55,000 nucleotides of DNA from Symbiodinium natans (Eukaryota; Sar; Dinophyceae; Suessiales; Symbiodiniaceae), in the NCBI GenBank assembly GCA_905221605.1, contig CAJNDS010002583.1:1-55000 (forward strand), given 5' to 3'. Within the stretch, counting starts at the first letter, position 1, and the number at the start of each line of letters is the position of its first letter. Of this stretch, positions 1-12,200 are shown piece by piece. The notes below the pieces were generated by a model. It was not told the DNA's origin. It worked only from the letters and a program-made list of their open reading frames with translations, and did not search any database. The translations under genes were made by a program, and so were the position numbers.

Positions 1-97
1 CCCAAACCCCAAACCCCAAACCCCAAACCCCAAACCCCAAACCCCAAACCCCAAACCCCAAACCCCAAACCCCAAACCCCAACCCCAAACCCTAAGT
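1..97. repeat. Telomere-variant array (CCCCAAA)n
   Basis: About twelve tandem copies of the 7-mer CCCCAAA run from the left edge and end in a single CCCTAAG. This is one base different from the plant/alveolate telomere unit CCCTAAA. The array abuts a coding island at 96-161, so it looks interstitial rather than a true chromosome end, although the window edge prevents certainty. Confidence 0.9.
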
Positions 98-1296
98 TGC
101 GAGCATGGACGGCCTGCTCCCAGCTGTGCTCGAGCAAGTTGATGAAGGGCACGCCGAGATCCTGTCAAAGCAGCTGGGGCTCCGAGTGGGAACCCCCAAA
201 GCAAAGAATAACTATAGTACACATATGTATATACGTATATATGTACATATATATATATATTTATATTTAGGAAGGTATGTGTATAAATAAAGAAACAAAT
301 AAATAAATAAATACGTAAACAAATATATAAATACATATATGTGTATCTACATATGGACACCACCTCCCCCCTCTCATGACCTACCCTTCTCTGTTTTCCC
401 TGTAAATGCCGTCTACTACGTACGTACTAGCATAAAATAGGGGATTTCTTAGCTCATGGGGGGAGCTATATGTATATATATATATATACATATATATTTA
501 TGTATATAGCGCCTGCAGTGTACGGGCGCTCGGCTTGTCTAAGATGTCGAGGAGCAACGCCTCCTTCCCAAGGTAGTGAGTCCTGGCAACAAAAAAGGTT
601 TAGGGTTCAGGGTTTTCAGGGTTTATAGTATGGCTCCTGGACTTTGCAATAAGCGGAGGCTGAAGTCAAAGTTTGCTATTCATCAAAGTGATGGTAGGAG
701 CTACTTCCTCAGAAGCCCAAAAGCGCGTCCCATGCAAGTCTCGCAAGTGCCCAGTGGCCTATGCTCGGGAAGCCTCAAGAGCGTCATGTCCTTGGATCAA
801 GCTTCAGTTTGTCAATCTGAATCATGGTATACACACTTAGATTTCAGCAGGCCCATGTTGGTTACAGCCTCCTCTGCAGGAGAACTTAAATAGGATGGTG
901 TTGACGATCGACTTCGCCCAGCTGACACAAAACTGAGGGCTGCAGAGAAGTCACAGCCCCAAAGCTCCAAGTCCTTCAAGAACGCAAGATAACAGCGCAA
1001 GCCGTCCAGGAGCGCGGCTCATCCATCCTAACTCTGAACTCTAAACCCTGAATCCTTGAAACCCATTGCTCAGCAAGGGGCATCGTACTCGACTCCAGCG
1101 GCGGCCAGCAGGCGCAGCGTTGAGTTCAGCGGGTCCTTCGGACGCGGCCGTGTCTCTCTCTCTCTCGAGCTCCACACTCTATAATTGGTTTTGACGCAGG
1201 ATTTCGCATCCTGGTCCGTGTCCGAGAATAAAGATCGACGGCTGATACATATGAACATGGTATGTAACCAAATAAAGAAGAGAGAGATATACGCAC

Positions 1297-1330
<34 letters not shown>

Positions 1331-4300
1331 GTATATATACGATGGGTGGCAAAATGCCTATAGATAGATACTAGTATCTATCTATCTATCCATCTATCTA
1401 CATATACATATATATGTATCATATTGAAGTATATTATAAAACACCCGTACCCAGACCCTAAACCATCCGGTAGGGGTCCTGGGGCTGGTCTTCGGGAACT
1501 GCCAGGATGCGGATGAAGAAGCTCCTGGCAGTTCCGTCTCTCTCTGCACAGCTCCACGCCAGCATAGCTCATATAAATGGAAGCTTGTAGTCAAGAAAAG
1601 ACTATCTTACAACCTATTTTCATACGGTTTAAGACCTAGTAGGACAGAGTGGAATCGAATATTGGGTTTGGGTGTTTCCAAAATGTACATGGAACTTGCT
1701 ATGCTTCTGCGAGTTCCACACACAAAAGGATGCATATTTTTTTCAAGAACTTCTTAGGCTCGGGGGAGAAGGGCTCTGTAGCCAAACGACACAAATTCCC
1801 CACCTCAATGCTAGTGCTCCGTCAACCCATAAAGCCTAATCCCCACAAACCTCAGCTAGTGACTAGTGGCAGGTGGTTGGCTCCTCTGCAGCTGTCGCAA
1901 TGCAGCTGCCGCGGATGGTGCCAAGGACACCTATTGTGAAGGTTTTACGAGCAGCTCCTTTTGTGGATGCTGGCATCTTGTGATGCTCCTTTTCGCGGTT
2001 TCTTATGCAGCTTATGCTTGGGTCTGACCGTCGCCCTGAAGGGATCCGAGAGTTTGCAACGACTCGGCCACTATGCTCCCAGGTCCGGGGGTTCGGTGAT
2101 TCAAAACGACCTCTGGCCACAGATTGCATTGCAGCCTCCAGCTCCCTCTCCCCTAAGAAGCGGCAAGGCAGCGGACATGCGGGCAGTCTGAAGCAGCCCG
2201 GAACCGGAAAATGCTGACAAAGCAAGGCAAAGGCAAGCAGCACGGACATGCATGGATGCCAACAGTGCGCTGGGCAACTATACAGTTCCTTCAATGCCGG
2301 TTGGAGACCTCGTCCTTCTCATTCCCATGCCACAAAGCCGGCATGCCTGGGCTGAGAGGGTTGAAGAGCTACAAGTTCAATCTTTGACCCTTTTACCGTC
2401 TAAACCCCCAGTACAGAGCAAGTCCTTTTGGGCTCCGGCCGATGAAGAGATGTCGCTTGCTCCGACGGTGCCTGGCTCTGTATCATGGCATCATGACAGG
2501 GTGTCGGTGCTGATTTCGCAACTAGTAATCGTGACAATAGCACAAAGATACCTAGGAATAGGACGCTAATCGTAGTGATGATGATGATGATAATAGCAGC
2601 CATGGCAGCCACAAAGTCCAAGGACAGCAAGGCGTACCGATCCACAACCTCAGCGAGCAAGATTTGAGCAGTTGGGCAGCAAGAGAATTGTAACAAAAAC
2701 ACACGAATGCCGGCCATGCTGCTGTGCTGCCGCTACCGTGCAGCCATGCAATGTGAGCGGAATCAGGGCACAGTTGGTGCTGAGAACTTCAGACGGACTA
2801 CACATTACACCTCCGACTCTTGAGGTGCCTCTGACGTGATAGCAATCCCATGACATGATACTACTTCTGTAGAAAGCGCTGCAAGCAGAGCATATTCCAG
2901 GCGCATGAACTATTGCTGCAACGCTTCCTTCCGCACGGAAGCAGCCCAAGCGAGATCCACTTTAGGGCTAACGTTCGAAACCCTGGAACCCACAGCAGGC
3001 TACCTAAGCCACAAGACTCCCTGAACCCTCAATCCTAAACCCTAAACCCCAAACCTCTGAGGCAACCTGAACCCTAAACCCTAAACCCTAAACCCTAAAC
3101 CCTAAACCCTAAACCCTAAACCCTAAACCCTAAACCCTAAACCTCTGAGCCGCCCCTAACCTTCCAAGCCCAGTGGCTGCCAAGGCCATGGCCTCGGCCC
3201 ATTTGCGGCCTGGGGCAAGAACGGGCTTCAGGGGGCTTAACTTGAGATGTCTGCCTTTATACTAGTATTATAATCCCTTCTAAGGACTGTTTGTCTAGGG
3301 GGAACATCCCAAGGCTTAACCCCTAAACCACAAACCCCGAACCCCAAATGGCTTTGGGGGTGTGCTTTAGACTTAGGTTTTGAGCTCAGGGCTTTGCAGT
3401 GTTCAGGGTTCCAGTAGCTTGCAAGTCCAGAGTGACAAAATGGAGCGCGCGGAGTCTTTTGCAGTGGCCATGTGAACCAACAACGTCACGGCCCTTCGGC
3501 AAGTATCCTGCACCGCAAACCCTCGTTGCTCCAACTATATGGGTGGTTGTCAAAATTGTGGTCCCTTTTTGGATCCCTATTTATAATACAGCACCTAATA
3601 TCTAGGGTACCCAAAAAAGGGTGCCGCCCATGTAGACTCTATCAACACGAAGCCCGTCTTCGGGAATCCGGCGGATGCCGATGTAGGCATTGCGAAAGCC
3701 CTGCAGGCTGTGGCGGGCTCCGGTTTCGGATTCAATTCCCTGGCTTGCAGCTTGGGGCATTCTTTTTAAAATCGAATGTGCTCATGGCATCCCAACAAAG
3801 GGAGATTTAGAGGGTGTGATGCTTAAGGCTTTTTTTCTTCTGCCTGCGAGTACACAGGAAGCACCTCGCAGCAAAAAGTCATAGACACAGCCTCGCTTTC
3901 GACTCAATGCTCCTACCTACCCGCGACAGTCAACTTTGCAAAGGAGCTGTGAAGCGGGGTGGCTGAGCAGGAAAGAAAGCTCGAGGAAAAGTGCAAAACC
4001 AATCCTCACGAACACCGGTGCATTAACACACGTCCCGCTTAAACATTAACTGCTGCTTGTCATTCCATCTGAAAAAACACAACTCTAAACAGCAAAGCCT
4101 CAGACCCGAAATCCTAAATTCCCAACCAAACAGTATTACTAACCTTATCCCCCCCGCGGCGCAGGGCCTTGGTGTGCTTGAACTCTGCATAGCCCTCTTT
4201 CCAGTCGGGTGGGCTTGGCGGGTTGATGTCGCTGGTGGGAGAGACCTGGCACCATGGCATATCTCGAGGGTGAAGGGTTTGATGGCTTAGGATGTCGGAT

Positions 4301-7300
4301 TTTGAGGTTGAGGGTGTTGTTAGCATGTGAACCGTCGGTCTTAGCTACTTGGTAGTTGGGGCATGAAAGCCCTGTCAGGATTCTCCTGCAGCGCGCCTCT
4401 GAACAATTCCCACCTGCCTACAGTTGCTTCACATAGCAAACGTCCTGGCTCACCTTTTCGCAAAGAGTATGCGGTTTATATTTGCCCTGGAGCTTCGTAG
4501 GTTTCTAGGTTCTGCGGGCAAGCCTCGTCAAAAAAATTAGGCTTGCTCAAAGCGCTTGTCTCTATTCCGGTTCAGGAAGCTTAGCAGATTCCCAAGCGGT
4601 CTATGAATCTTAAGGAAGGATGAAAATAAGACCTGCTTTGCGTGGGGAGAAGGCCGGCTTGGCAATCGAAAACATTTGTACATATTGAGCTTGTCAAGGT
4701 TGAGGTGATTCTAGAGGCATGCTGGAGGTGGAATATTTCTTAAGCATCATGCATGCTCTAAGCTTGACCAGGCGACCAGAGCTTGCACAACATCATGCGC
4801 GGCTAATAGGCTAAAGGCGCGTCGATCTTGCTGCGGCTGCCTCCAAAGTGAACGGCTCCTTCTGAAGATCCGGGTTCTTCTCCTGCCAGATGAGGTCCAC
4901 GCCTTGCATCAGGCGACTTCTACTCCGCTGGCCCAGAACCTTCGCGTGCAGACGTGGAATCTGTGCAAGCTGATACTAAGTTGGTGCCTCCGACTGGGAT
5001 TCCAGTCTGGTTGGCGAAGCGCGCCACAAATGGGGCCAGCTCCGACAGGGGGAAGTTGAAATCCTGTGAGATCAGGGGTTGCCAAGATGCTGCATCCATG
5101 CTGGAGCAGATGCGGTAGGATGTGGTTCCTGCCTCTATGCTATCAGACATATGAACCGTGCAATGTCGCCCAAGCTGCGTGCTAAGGTCTAGGTACACGC
5201 CCTTGCGCGCCGTCAACTGTCAACTGCCAGGTCGGAGACTGCCAAAAGGGGATGAGGGTTGTCCAACAAATCCCTCATAAAACCGACCACCAGAACAAAA
5301 ACCATAAACAACCCCAAAGGCTCAAACGGAACCTCCTTTTTCAATTAAAAGAAGCCCGCATGCAAAAAGTTTTCATGGGCCTGGTAGCCCCCCCGTGTCG
5401 AGGCTGCCGATGCACTTTTGAGGCTTTGCCTTGTAATTGCAGTTGGTTAGGGCTTCGGGTCTGTATCGGTCGCCAGAAACTAAGAAGCAGGGATGCTTGA
5501 TGAAACATTTGCCAATTTCACGAAATCCGAACTCAACTTGCAATTCACCTTTGTGTGTGGCCGTCATCCATCTCACCACGTCGTCGTTCTATGCTCACTC
5601 TCTCTCTCTCTATGTTTATGCCAGGCGACCAGCTCACATTTCATGACTTGTCTCGCCCTAGAAATCAAGTATTCTGGGGGGCTCAGGGCGTATCCTGAAT
5701 TCGATCGCAGCCTTCTCACTTCCAAGGTGCCGGATGCGCCAGTAGCCATGAAAAGGGCGGCCGTCCACGTATGTGACGCGTGCCTCTCCGCAGGCTAAGT
5801 TGCCCCCCGGCCCCCCTCCCACCGAATGGCGCCCTGTTTACACGGCCCACGGTTTTATATGGTGTTAGCAAGTAACAGGGAGGAGTTTATGTAAGTTTCA
5901 AAGGGGCAGCGATGACCGGCAATTGATTTTACAGGCGCGCCGCGTGGAATTTTCTTACGGCACCCGGACGATTTCACTTAATTCAGACTCCCACCGCGCG
6001 CCCCCAAACAGTCAGGGTGTCCTGAATAGCCCAGCCAACTTGACTTTATTCAGGAAGCCCCCACAAAACAGGGTGCAACGTTGCTAGTGAACGCTAGGAA
6101 GTAGGGGTTCAAGGGGTTAAAGTGTTCATTCCACGCTTGTGCTCCTGGCCCCATCCTACTGAGGGTTTCCGAGCGGCCTCTCGGAGGGCTTGGACCTTTT
6201 TCTGCACCAGGGCCTCCACCCCAGGCTTGGCCTGCCAGGGTTTAGGCTTTAGGGTTTAGGGTTTAGTAGGGTCCAGGACCTTCGGGTATTATGTTGGGTA
6301 TTCATGCATACATGCACTCGTACATATACAAAATAGCGGAAGATAAGGCTTGCAAGTTTGGAGACGTTTCGCAAGTCAAGGGGCTTCCCAGACCCGAAAC
6401 TCACAGAACTATCAGGCCCAAACTGCTGCAAAACCCTAAACCCTAAACCCTAAACCCTAAACCCTAAACCCTAAACCCTAAACCCTAAACCCTAAACCCT
6501 AAACCCTAAGCGAATCAAGCCCTGAAGCATGCCCCTCAAACCTTGAGACGCATCGACTCAGAGCTGAAGTCATCGTGTGAATCTTCATGCATTTTGCTGC
6601 GCGGTGTGTTGTGATTCGCACCCAGTCAGCCCTGAATACGAAGCAGAATTCTCCCTGCCCGTTTGGCTGATAGGCTTAGAAGGAGGAACTGGAGGAAACA
6701 GAGCCAGCGCAATGCGTGACAGCTTTGACTTGAGGGGCGTGCGCAGCATTTGCGCCCGCGAGCGAGTATTGCCAACACTGCTGAAGTTTCATGTCCTTTG
6801 GGAGAGCTGTGCCCGCAAGAGTTCACGAACAATCGTGACACCACGTGAACCCCAGCTGCCCCAAAAAAGCTTCGGAACCGGCAACCTGCCTTGGAGAAGA
6901 ACTCCTTCAAAGCCTCATGTGCAAGTTTTCCAGTTTCTCTTTCTCCCGGTCTCTCTGTAGCATGCTGTCGCTAAAGACGCTAAAGGCACAACTCAAGGAA
7001 GTCTCAGCTCTACGTCCCCTTCCCCGGCCTGTGTCAGCTCGGACAGCGTCTCTGCCTGCAGCCTGTTTGAGATCCCAGTGCCAGGGCTGCAAGCAGATTT
7101 CAGAAAAAAACCCATGCAGCAAACAGCCGCCGAATGCAAACCCGAAAAGCAGCTGAGCGCAGCGCAAGCCAATACTGGAGTAACCGTACGGATCCTGCAC
7201 GCAGGTCGCGGTTTAGGGTTTAGGGTTTAGGGTGTAGGGTTTAGGGTTTAGGTCTGGCTGGTCACGACGTGGGCTTCACTGGGCTTGGGTGCATGTCGGA

Positions 7301-7589
7301 AACCTACGGCTTGGTGTGCTTTGGGGCCATAATAATTAGAATAGGGTTTTTTGGGGGGCTGTTAGAATTCCCATAAGGGAAGATGATTAGTAGGTCTTAA
7401 ACAGGGAATATGATTAGTAGGTCTTAAAGGCAATATGATTAGTAGGTCACTAAAAAGGGCTGCCTTGATGACCACGGGCAGCTGCACTTCCTCTTTGCGG
7501 GCCATGGCATCAGCCAGGTCGCGGAATACCTTCAGGACTTCAGCCGCTAAGCATTCTGGCACAGTATTTGAGCAGAACTGTTTAAGAGC
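96..7589 (-). CDS. Multi-exon gene of unknown family (partial, runs off the left edge)
   Basis: I do not recognise the protein. Minus-strand coding islands with high G/C at third codon positions and AG|G acceptors lie at 7451-7589 (contains VFRDLADAMARKEEVQLPVV), 6160-6231 (AKPGVEALVQKKVQALREAA), about 5695-5783 (ARVTYVDGRPFHGYWRIRHL), 5003-5063 (DFNFPLSELAPFVARFANQT, GA donor), 4841-4902 (VDLIWQEKNPDLQKEPFTLE, GC donor), 4144-4245 (34 codons, donor GTTAGT), 3143-3209 (RKWAEAMALAATGLGRL), 1464-1524 (SFFIRILAVPEDQPQDPYRM), 1082-1135 (DPLNSTLRLLAAAGVEYD), 513-582 (THYLGKEALLLDILDKPSAR) and 96-161 (DLGVPFINLLEHSWEQAVHA). Reading phase is kept across 5003|4902 and 513|161. Other junctions are not proven, so this may be one gene or several. 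Introns carry CCCTAAA-type repeats and MITE-like elements. Each island taken alone could be antisense or chance; the shared strand and splice signals are the main support. Confidence 0.5.
1495..1535. repeat. Perfect 13-bp inverted repeat (hairpin)
   Basis: GGAACTGCCAGGA at 1495-1507 is followed by its exact reverse complement at 1523-1535, with a 15-base loop. It overlaps the acceptor side of the putative exon at 1464-1524. Confidence 0.8.
3047..3142. repeat. Interstitial telomere-like array (CCCTAAA)n
   Basis: About ten clean CCCTAAA units follow degenerate copies. On the minus strand the array begins as GTTTAGGG directly after the putative exon at 3143-3209, so it may supply the 5' splice site. 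Confidence 0.9.
3241..3314. mobile_element. MITE-like element, family B (deleted copy)
   Basis: The left end CTTGAGATGT and the right end AGGGGGAACATCCCAAG are inverted repeats of each other. The inner part (TAATCCCTTCTAAGGACTGT) matches the right half of the full copies at 23781-23881, 26354-26446 and 27109-27200. The left half is mostly missing. Confidence 0.6.
3533..3635. mobile_element. MITE-like element, family C
   Basis: An imperfect palindrome with a left arm holding TATATGGG, GGTTGTCAAAATTGTGGT and CCCTTTTT, and a right arm holding GGTACCCAAAAAAGGGTG and CCGCCCATGTA. A related copy lies at 16634-16741. No coding capacity. Confidence 0.5.
6237..6508. repeat. Interstitial TTTAGGG and CCCTAAA arrays
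   Basis: A short TTTAGGG tract at about 6237-6268 sits just upstream (on the minus strand) of the exon at 6160-6231. A clean CCCTAAA array of about eleven units lies at 6432-6508. The two face each other. Confidence 0.85.
7210..7250. repeat. Short TTTAGGG array
   Basis: About five units of GTTTAGG, one of them variant (GTGTAGG). Confidence 0.85.
7378..7450. repeat. Three tandem copies of an ATGATTAGTAGGTC unit
   Basis: ATGATTAGTAGGTC recurs three times with spacers AAACAGGGAAT and AAAGGCAAT. It directly adjoins the putative exon at 7451-7589 and may lie at its intron border. Confidence 0.7.
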
Positions 7590-7679
7590 CTCTTTGAAAG
7601 ATCTTCTTCTCCCGATGTGTAAGACGGGCCATCTATCCTCAGGTGCCTAAGTCTAGTCCTTATGCCAACACTTTCCTTG

Positions 7680-8230
7680 GCAGCCAATGGGGTCGAAAAA
7701 CAACTTGGAGTGTCTTGTTGCATCTATTTTCCGGGAGAAAGAGGCCTTAGTTGCCGTGGTCGCACGGCGCCTGCGGCCTGCTCTTTGGACCACAATCGCG
7801 CTCTCGCCCAAGCGAAAGCTTCGGCTCGGAGTTCTTGGGGGCTCCCGAAACATGGCTGTCATCGCAAGTCGTATACTGCCTGGCCTCGCCGAGGGTGCCA
7901 AATCGAGCTCTCACATAAGTCCCGTGCGCATTCCGTGCTCGAAGCCGTGCTCCCAGCCATATCCCAAGCACTTTCTGAGGCTTGCGCCCTTCCCTGTCGC
8001 GAAGACGTGGAAGGCGCCTGCTTTCTTGCACTTGCATTGTGGGCTTTTGGACAGGCTCGTTGCGTGCGCCCAGTCAATATTTAGGGGCAATTGCCATTTC
8101 GCGGTGTTGCGGAGCACGCTCTCTCGCCTCGGTCCCCGTCGCTGTTTTTGGTTACAAACTATGTGGACAGGGCGTCTGGAACAGGGCGTCCGAAGCTCCA
8201 GTGGCTGTCGACTTTTGTAGTACAAGCCCA
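7680..8230. other. GC-rich stretch with overlapping open frames, not assigned
   Basis: Several open frames overlap on both strands (177 codons on the plus strand at 7687-8220, others on minus). None has a motif I recognise and third-position composition does not choose one. It is probably GC-rich intron or a decayed exon cluster. Confidence 0.35.
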
Positions 8231-8269
8231 GTACGACATCGTTCTCTCATCACGGTCCCAAGAAGAGAA

Positions 8270-8400
8270 CCTCCAGGGTGGGGAGGGGGGGGGGTCGGTG
8301 ATAGGCAGGGTCGGTGATTTGGGGGGGCGAGGGGGGGGAGGGAGATGGGGGGTCGGTGACGGGGGGGAAGGTGGCCGGTAATGGGTGGAAGGGACTCTAG
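8270..8400. repeat. G-rich low-complexity tract
   Basis: Runs of 6-9 G alternate with GTCGGTGA-like words. There is no coding evidence. Confidence 0.7.
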
Positions 8401-8624
8401 TTAAACCGAAAAAAACCTCCCTCATTGAAAAAAACATGAGCATTTGAACATGTTGGTTTTCAACGTTGATGCTTTTTGTTTACAGGTTCGCCGTTTAAAG
8501 GGATTTCCCAGTCATTTGATCGTTTTTGTTGCATCTGTTGTTGGTTCCCCCGTAAACACCATGTTCGCATCTCTCGTTCCGTCTTGCATTTCTTTCCTTC
8601 TCTCGTGGCTTTGTTTACATACTT

Positions 8625-8690
8625 CTTTCTGTATATATATATATGTAGTATATATATATATATCTACATATGTATATATGCTTCTTTCCT
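8625..8690. repeat. TA-rich microsatellite
   Basis: TATATATATGTA-type dinucleotide repeat. Similar tracts lie at about 225-275, 470-505, 1285-1345, 15280-15310, 38693-38712 and 50433-50456. Confidence 0.85.
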
Positions 8691-9226
8691 TAGCTGAGGT
8701 GCCCAGGTCATTGGCATCTGCACGCGAGCGCCCTGGAAGAGCTCGGTGAGGGCCACCTAAAAACCGCAACATGGCCATCGAGTGCGGAATCCATGACTCA
8801 TTTCTTGGCTACACTCAGAAGGGTAGCTAAACATTAAAATTTTAGCTGCCTTATTAAGAAACCCAATAAACCCAAAATGGCTAAGGATCTAAAGTTACAG
8901 CAAAGTACCACAAAGAATTTATATGATCATATATTGGTGTACTCCTGTATTGTTCTACTGTTGGTATTATGCCCCCGGTGTGCAAGCTGCGTGGACAGAG
9001 CATTCAATCAACACAGTTTGAGGCTACACGTGGGAAAAAGTCCACGAGTGGCACAGTGGCTCGAGGGCCAGCTGTTGATTCAAAGTCGAGACTTCGAGAG
9101 TCAACTTGAGCCGACCTCCGCCGAACACAGAATCAGAACCCTTGGACTCCCTTTAGGGGCAAACGCTGGAACCCTGGAATCAGACCCTTGGATTCCTTTT
9201 TGGGGGCAAAGGAGGGGACCCTGGGC

Positions 9227-12200
9227 CTTGTTCTCGTAGTACTTGTAGCAGGCAGGGGGTGGGTAGAGCACGGCGCCCGTCTCCTCGAAGCTGCCGAAGA
9301 ACTCGGCGAAGGCATAGGGCATGCGCTTCTCGAAGACCTCTCGCGTGCTGAGAGGGTTTAGGGTGGTTTAGGGTTTAGGGTTTAAGGTTTAGGGTTTAGG
9401 GTCTAAGGTTTGCGTTTTAGGATTTTGGGATCCGACCCTGGCTCTAAACCAGAAACTGTCCTCCCCGGGGAGGAGGTCCAGGTTGAACTCGTCGTGGTGA
9501 CCTTGCCGCTCTTCAAGTCAGTTGCCTAGGGGCACTCCTTGTGTAACCCTTTACACTCAAAAACCCTTTGAACGAAGACGCCTTCGAGCCCTACAGAGCC
9601 CAGATCAAGAAAAAAAGAACAAACGCAAGCCAATCGGCCCTTAGACCCAAAAGTTCCAGCTCTTCCCAGTGCGAGCACTTACCGCTGCCAGGCGACTCGC
9701 TCGCCACAGGTAGGCGACCCCAGGAAGAGTGTCCTGGGGCCTGCTTGGAGTTTAATTCTCAGGGCGGAGTGGAGCTTGTAGACCCCCCAATTTAAGGTTT
9801 CCAGGGTTTGTAAGGACATCTCCGGGATGGTCGAATCCTTCAGCGCATGTTGCTGCGTCATGCCCCTGTTTCACCAGCATGAAGATGAATCCCTAGAGGA
9901 GCCCTGTAGGCAGACTCGGAAAACTCGCAATTGCTTGGCAGGATTTGTAAAGAATGCCCGAAGACTGATCGCCCCCCCCCCCCCCCCCGGGGAAGTCCGT
10001 GGGCGCCCGCCTGTCTGCAAGGTGTGGCTCCACACCCACCGTGGGGAAGGTCTGGAAGAAGAGCTCTCGATGGATCTCCTTCCTCCTGCGCCTTCGTCTT
10101 CGGGCCCTAAACCCTAAACCCTAAACCCTAAACCCTAAACCCTAAACCCTAAACCCTAAACCCTGGGAGCTTCCGGGCTGGTGTAGGGGCTCTTAAGCCC
10201 GGTTGAGGGCTTCGGCCCTAAGCAGCTCTCATGGCTCCTCCTTCAGTTCTGACACTCAGCAGGGTTTAGAATGGTTTAGATCCTTTAAGGCTCAGTGCAT
10301 AGGGCTTGTAGGGTTTAGGTTGTTTAGGCTACATGCTTCAGGTGGCGCCTCTTGGTCGGATCGTAGTCCTTGGCCTTCCTCGGGTTTCTACTGCAAGCCA
10401 GCATGCTCCGTGTGTATGTAGGCCCTTTCTGGGGGACGCCTGTATAAGAGACACGTGATGCACGCAACATCGCATTTTTGTCTGCCGTCAGCCGGATGTG
10501 TCCAAACATTGAAGATCTCTTTGACCCCCAGTCCCCAGTCTCCTCAAACCATCTCAGAAAGCTGTCCGTGTAACACTCTCAGGATCCCCTTCGTGGAGGC
10601 CTCATGCCAAGTATCTTGTTAGGCTTGTGCACGAACTCCACAAAGCCCATGCGCGGGGACAGGGGGAAAACCACAGCCCGCAACTGTGAGATCTTTGTCC
10701 TGACGAGCGATATCGGTTTGGGTTTAGGGTTTAAGGTTTAGGTTTAGGTCTCATGTATGGTTTAGGGCTGCTCTAGTGCGAGCAGGATGATTATAAGTTC
10801 CTTCTTTCCTTATTCTCATTGTAGTCACTACTATCATGATTATCGCCTTCACTTCTATCACTGCTATTATCATCGTTCCTCCAGGTCCTAATTATATTTA
10901 CTATTATGCGGTCATCATTGTTTTAGGTTATTAAAATTCATCAGGTGCGCACCCAGGCACAGATCCACATTGCCCGGAGTGGAGAAGCGTAGCTTGCTGG
11001 TGCCAAAGGGGCCCTGGAGAGGAAGCTTGAAGTTCTTGGCCCCCTGGAAGTTAACGCGTACGGGGCTTGGCGTTTGCAGGGCTCAAACGCAAAAGCGCTT
11101 CATGGACAGGTATCAAAAGGTTTTTCACAGCATTGTCAAGGGGTCTTACACAGGTTTTCGGGGGAGGAATTGGCTTAAGAGTAAAAAGCCTTCGGACAGG
11201 ACCCAGCCTCGGCTTCCTTGGAATACGCTTCAAGCACAGGGCTTCTCAAGAAGGGTTGCCCTTTGAAACACCCAAACCCAAACCCTCAAGTTGGCAACAA
11301 AAGCCCCGGAAGGATGAGAGTTTAGGGTTTAGGGTTTGGGGTTTAATTAGGGTTTCGGGTCTAGGGTTTGAGGTTTAGGTTTTAGGGCTTGGAGAGCGGG
11401 CAGCTGCCTCCGAGAGTGGCTCGCGCCAGTGGGCGAAAGCGCCGCCGCCCGCCTTCTGGATGCTCTCCTGCGCGTGACGACGCAGGTTCCGGGGTTTTAA
11501 GGGTTTAGGGTGATAAGGGATTAAGGTTATAAGTTAAGGGTTTTAGGGTTATAAGGGTTTAGGGGTTAGAAGAGTTAAAGTTAAGGACTATAAGGGTTTA
11601 GGGTCTTCGGGCTGGTAGCGTTATAAGGGCTTAGGGTTATAAGGGTTGAGGGTAAGATGGGTTTTGATAAGGGTTAGAGTTATGAGGGTTTAGGGTTTCG
11701 GATTTGGGGTTTAAGGGTTTAAAAAGGGTTTTGTAGGATGTACATTGGGCTCCCGCTCCCAACGCAGTGGGGCCCAAGCGTTACTGTTGAAGAGACGTCT
11801 TACTCACATAGCTGAGACAAGCTGTGCATCCTCCTGAAGTGTTTGTGGAAGTTCTTGGCGCAAACCCTGAAGCTTGAAGCGAATACCAAGCAGTGAAGCC
11901 TCAAAGCCTTCGGTGTTCACTGGGCGCTAGCTGGACCAAACAGACCGCACCAGACATGACCTCAACCCTCAGAAATCCGAAACAAAACATGACATACCCC
12001 GAAACACGAAAACCGCCATCGCTCATTTCGACATCAACCTCTTGCTGCAAAGCCCATGATACGGGCGCCTCAACCATACAAATAGTATCCCCTTCTCATC
12101 CTTGTACAAGGATAATGTAAACTACGCATTCTTCCCCTTCCCATACAACATCCCTAGCGCCCAGCCCCAAAGCCTTGAACCCTAAATACCCCAATGGAGA

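Noticed and set aside
1-97. True chromosome end
   Set aside because: The unit is CCCCAAA, a variant, and similar interstitial arrays occur all over the window, so the edge position is not evidence of a telomere.
105-290. Plus-strand small protein starting MDGLLPAVLEQVDEG
   Set aside because: The minus-strand reading of the same bases has higher third-position G/C, a GACAG|G acceptor, and joins in phase to the exon 513-582; the plus frame runs into an AT microsatellite.
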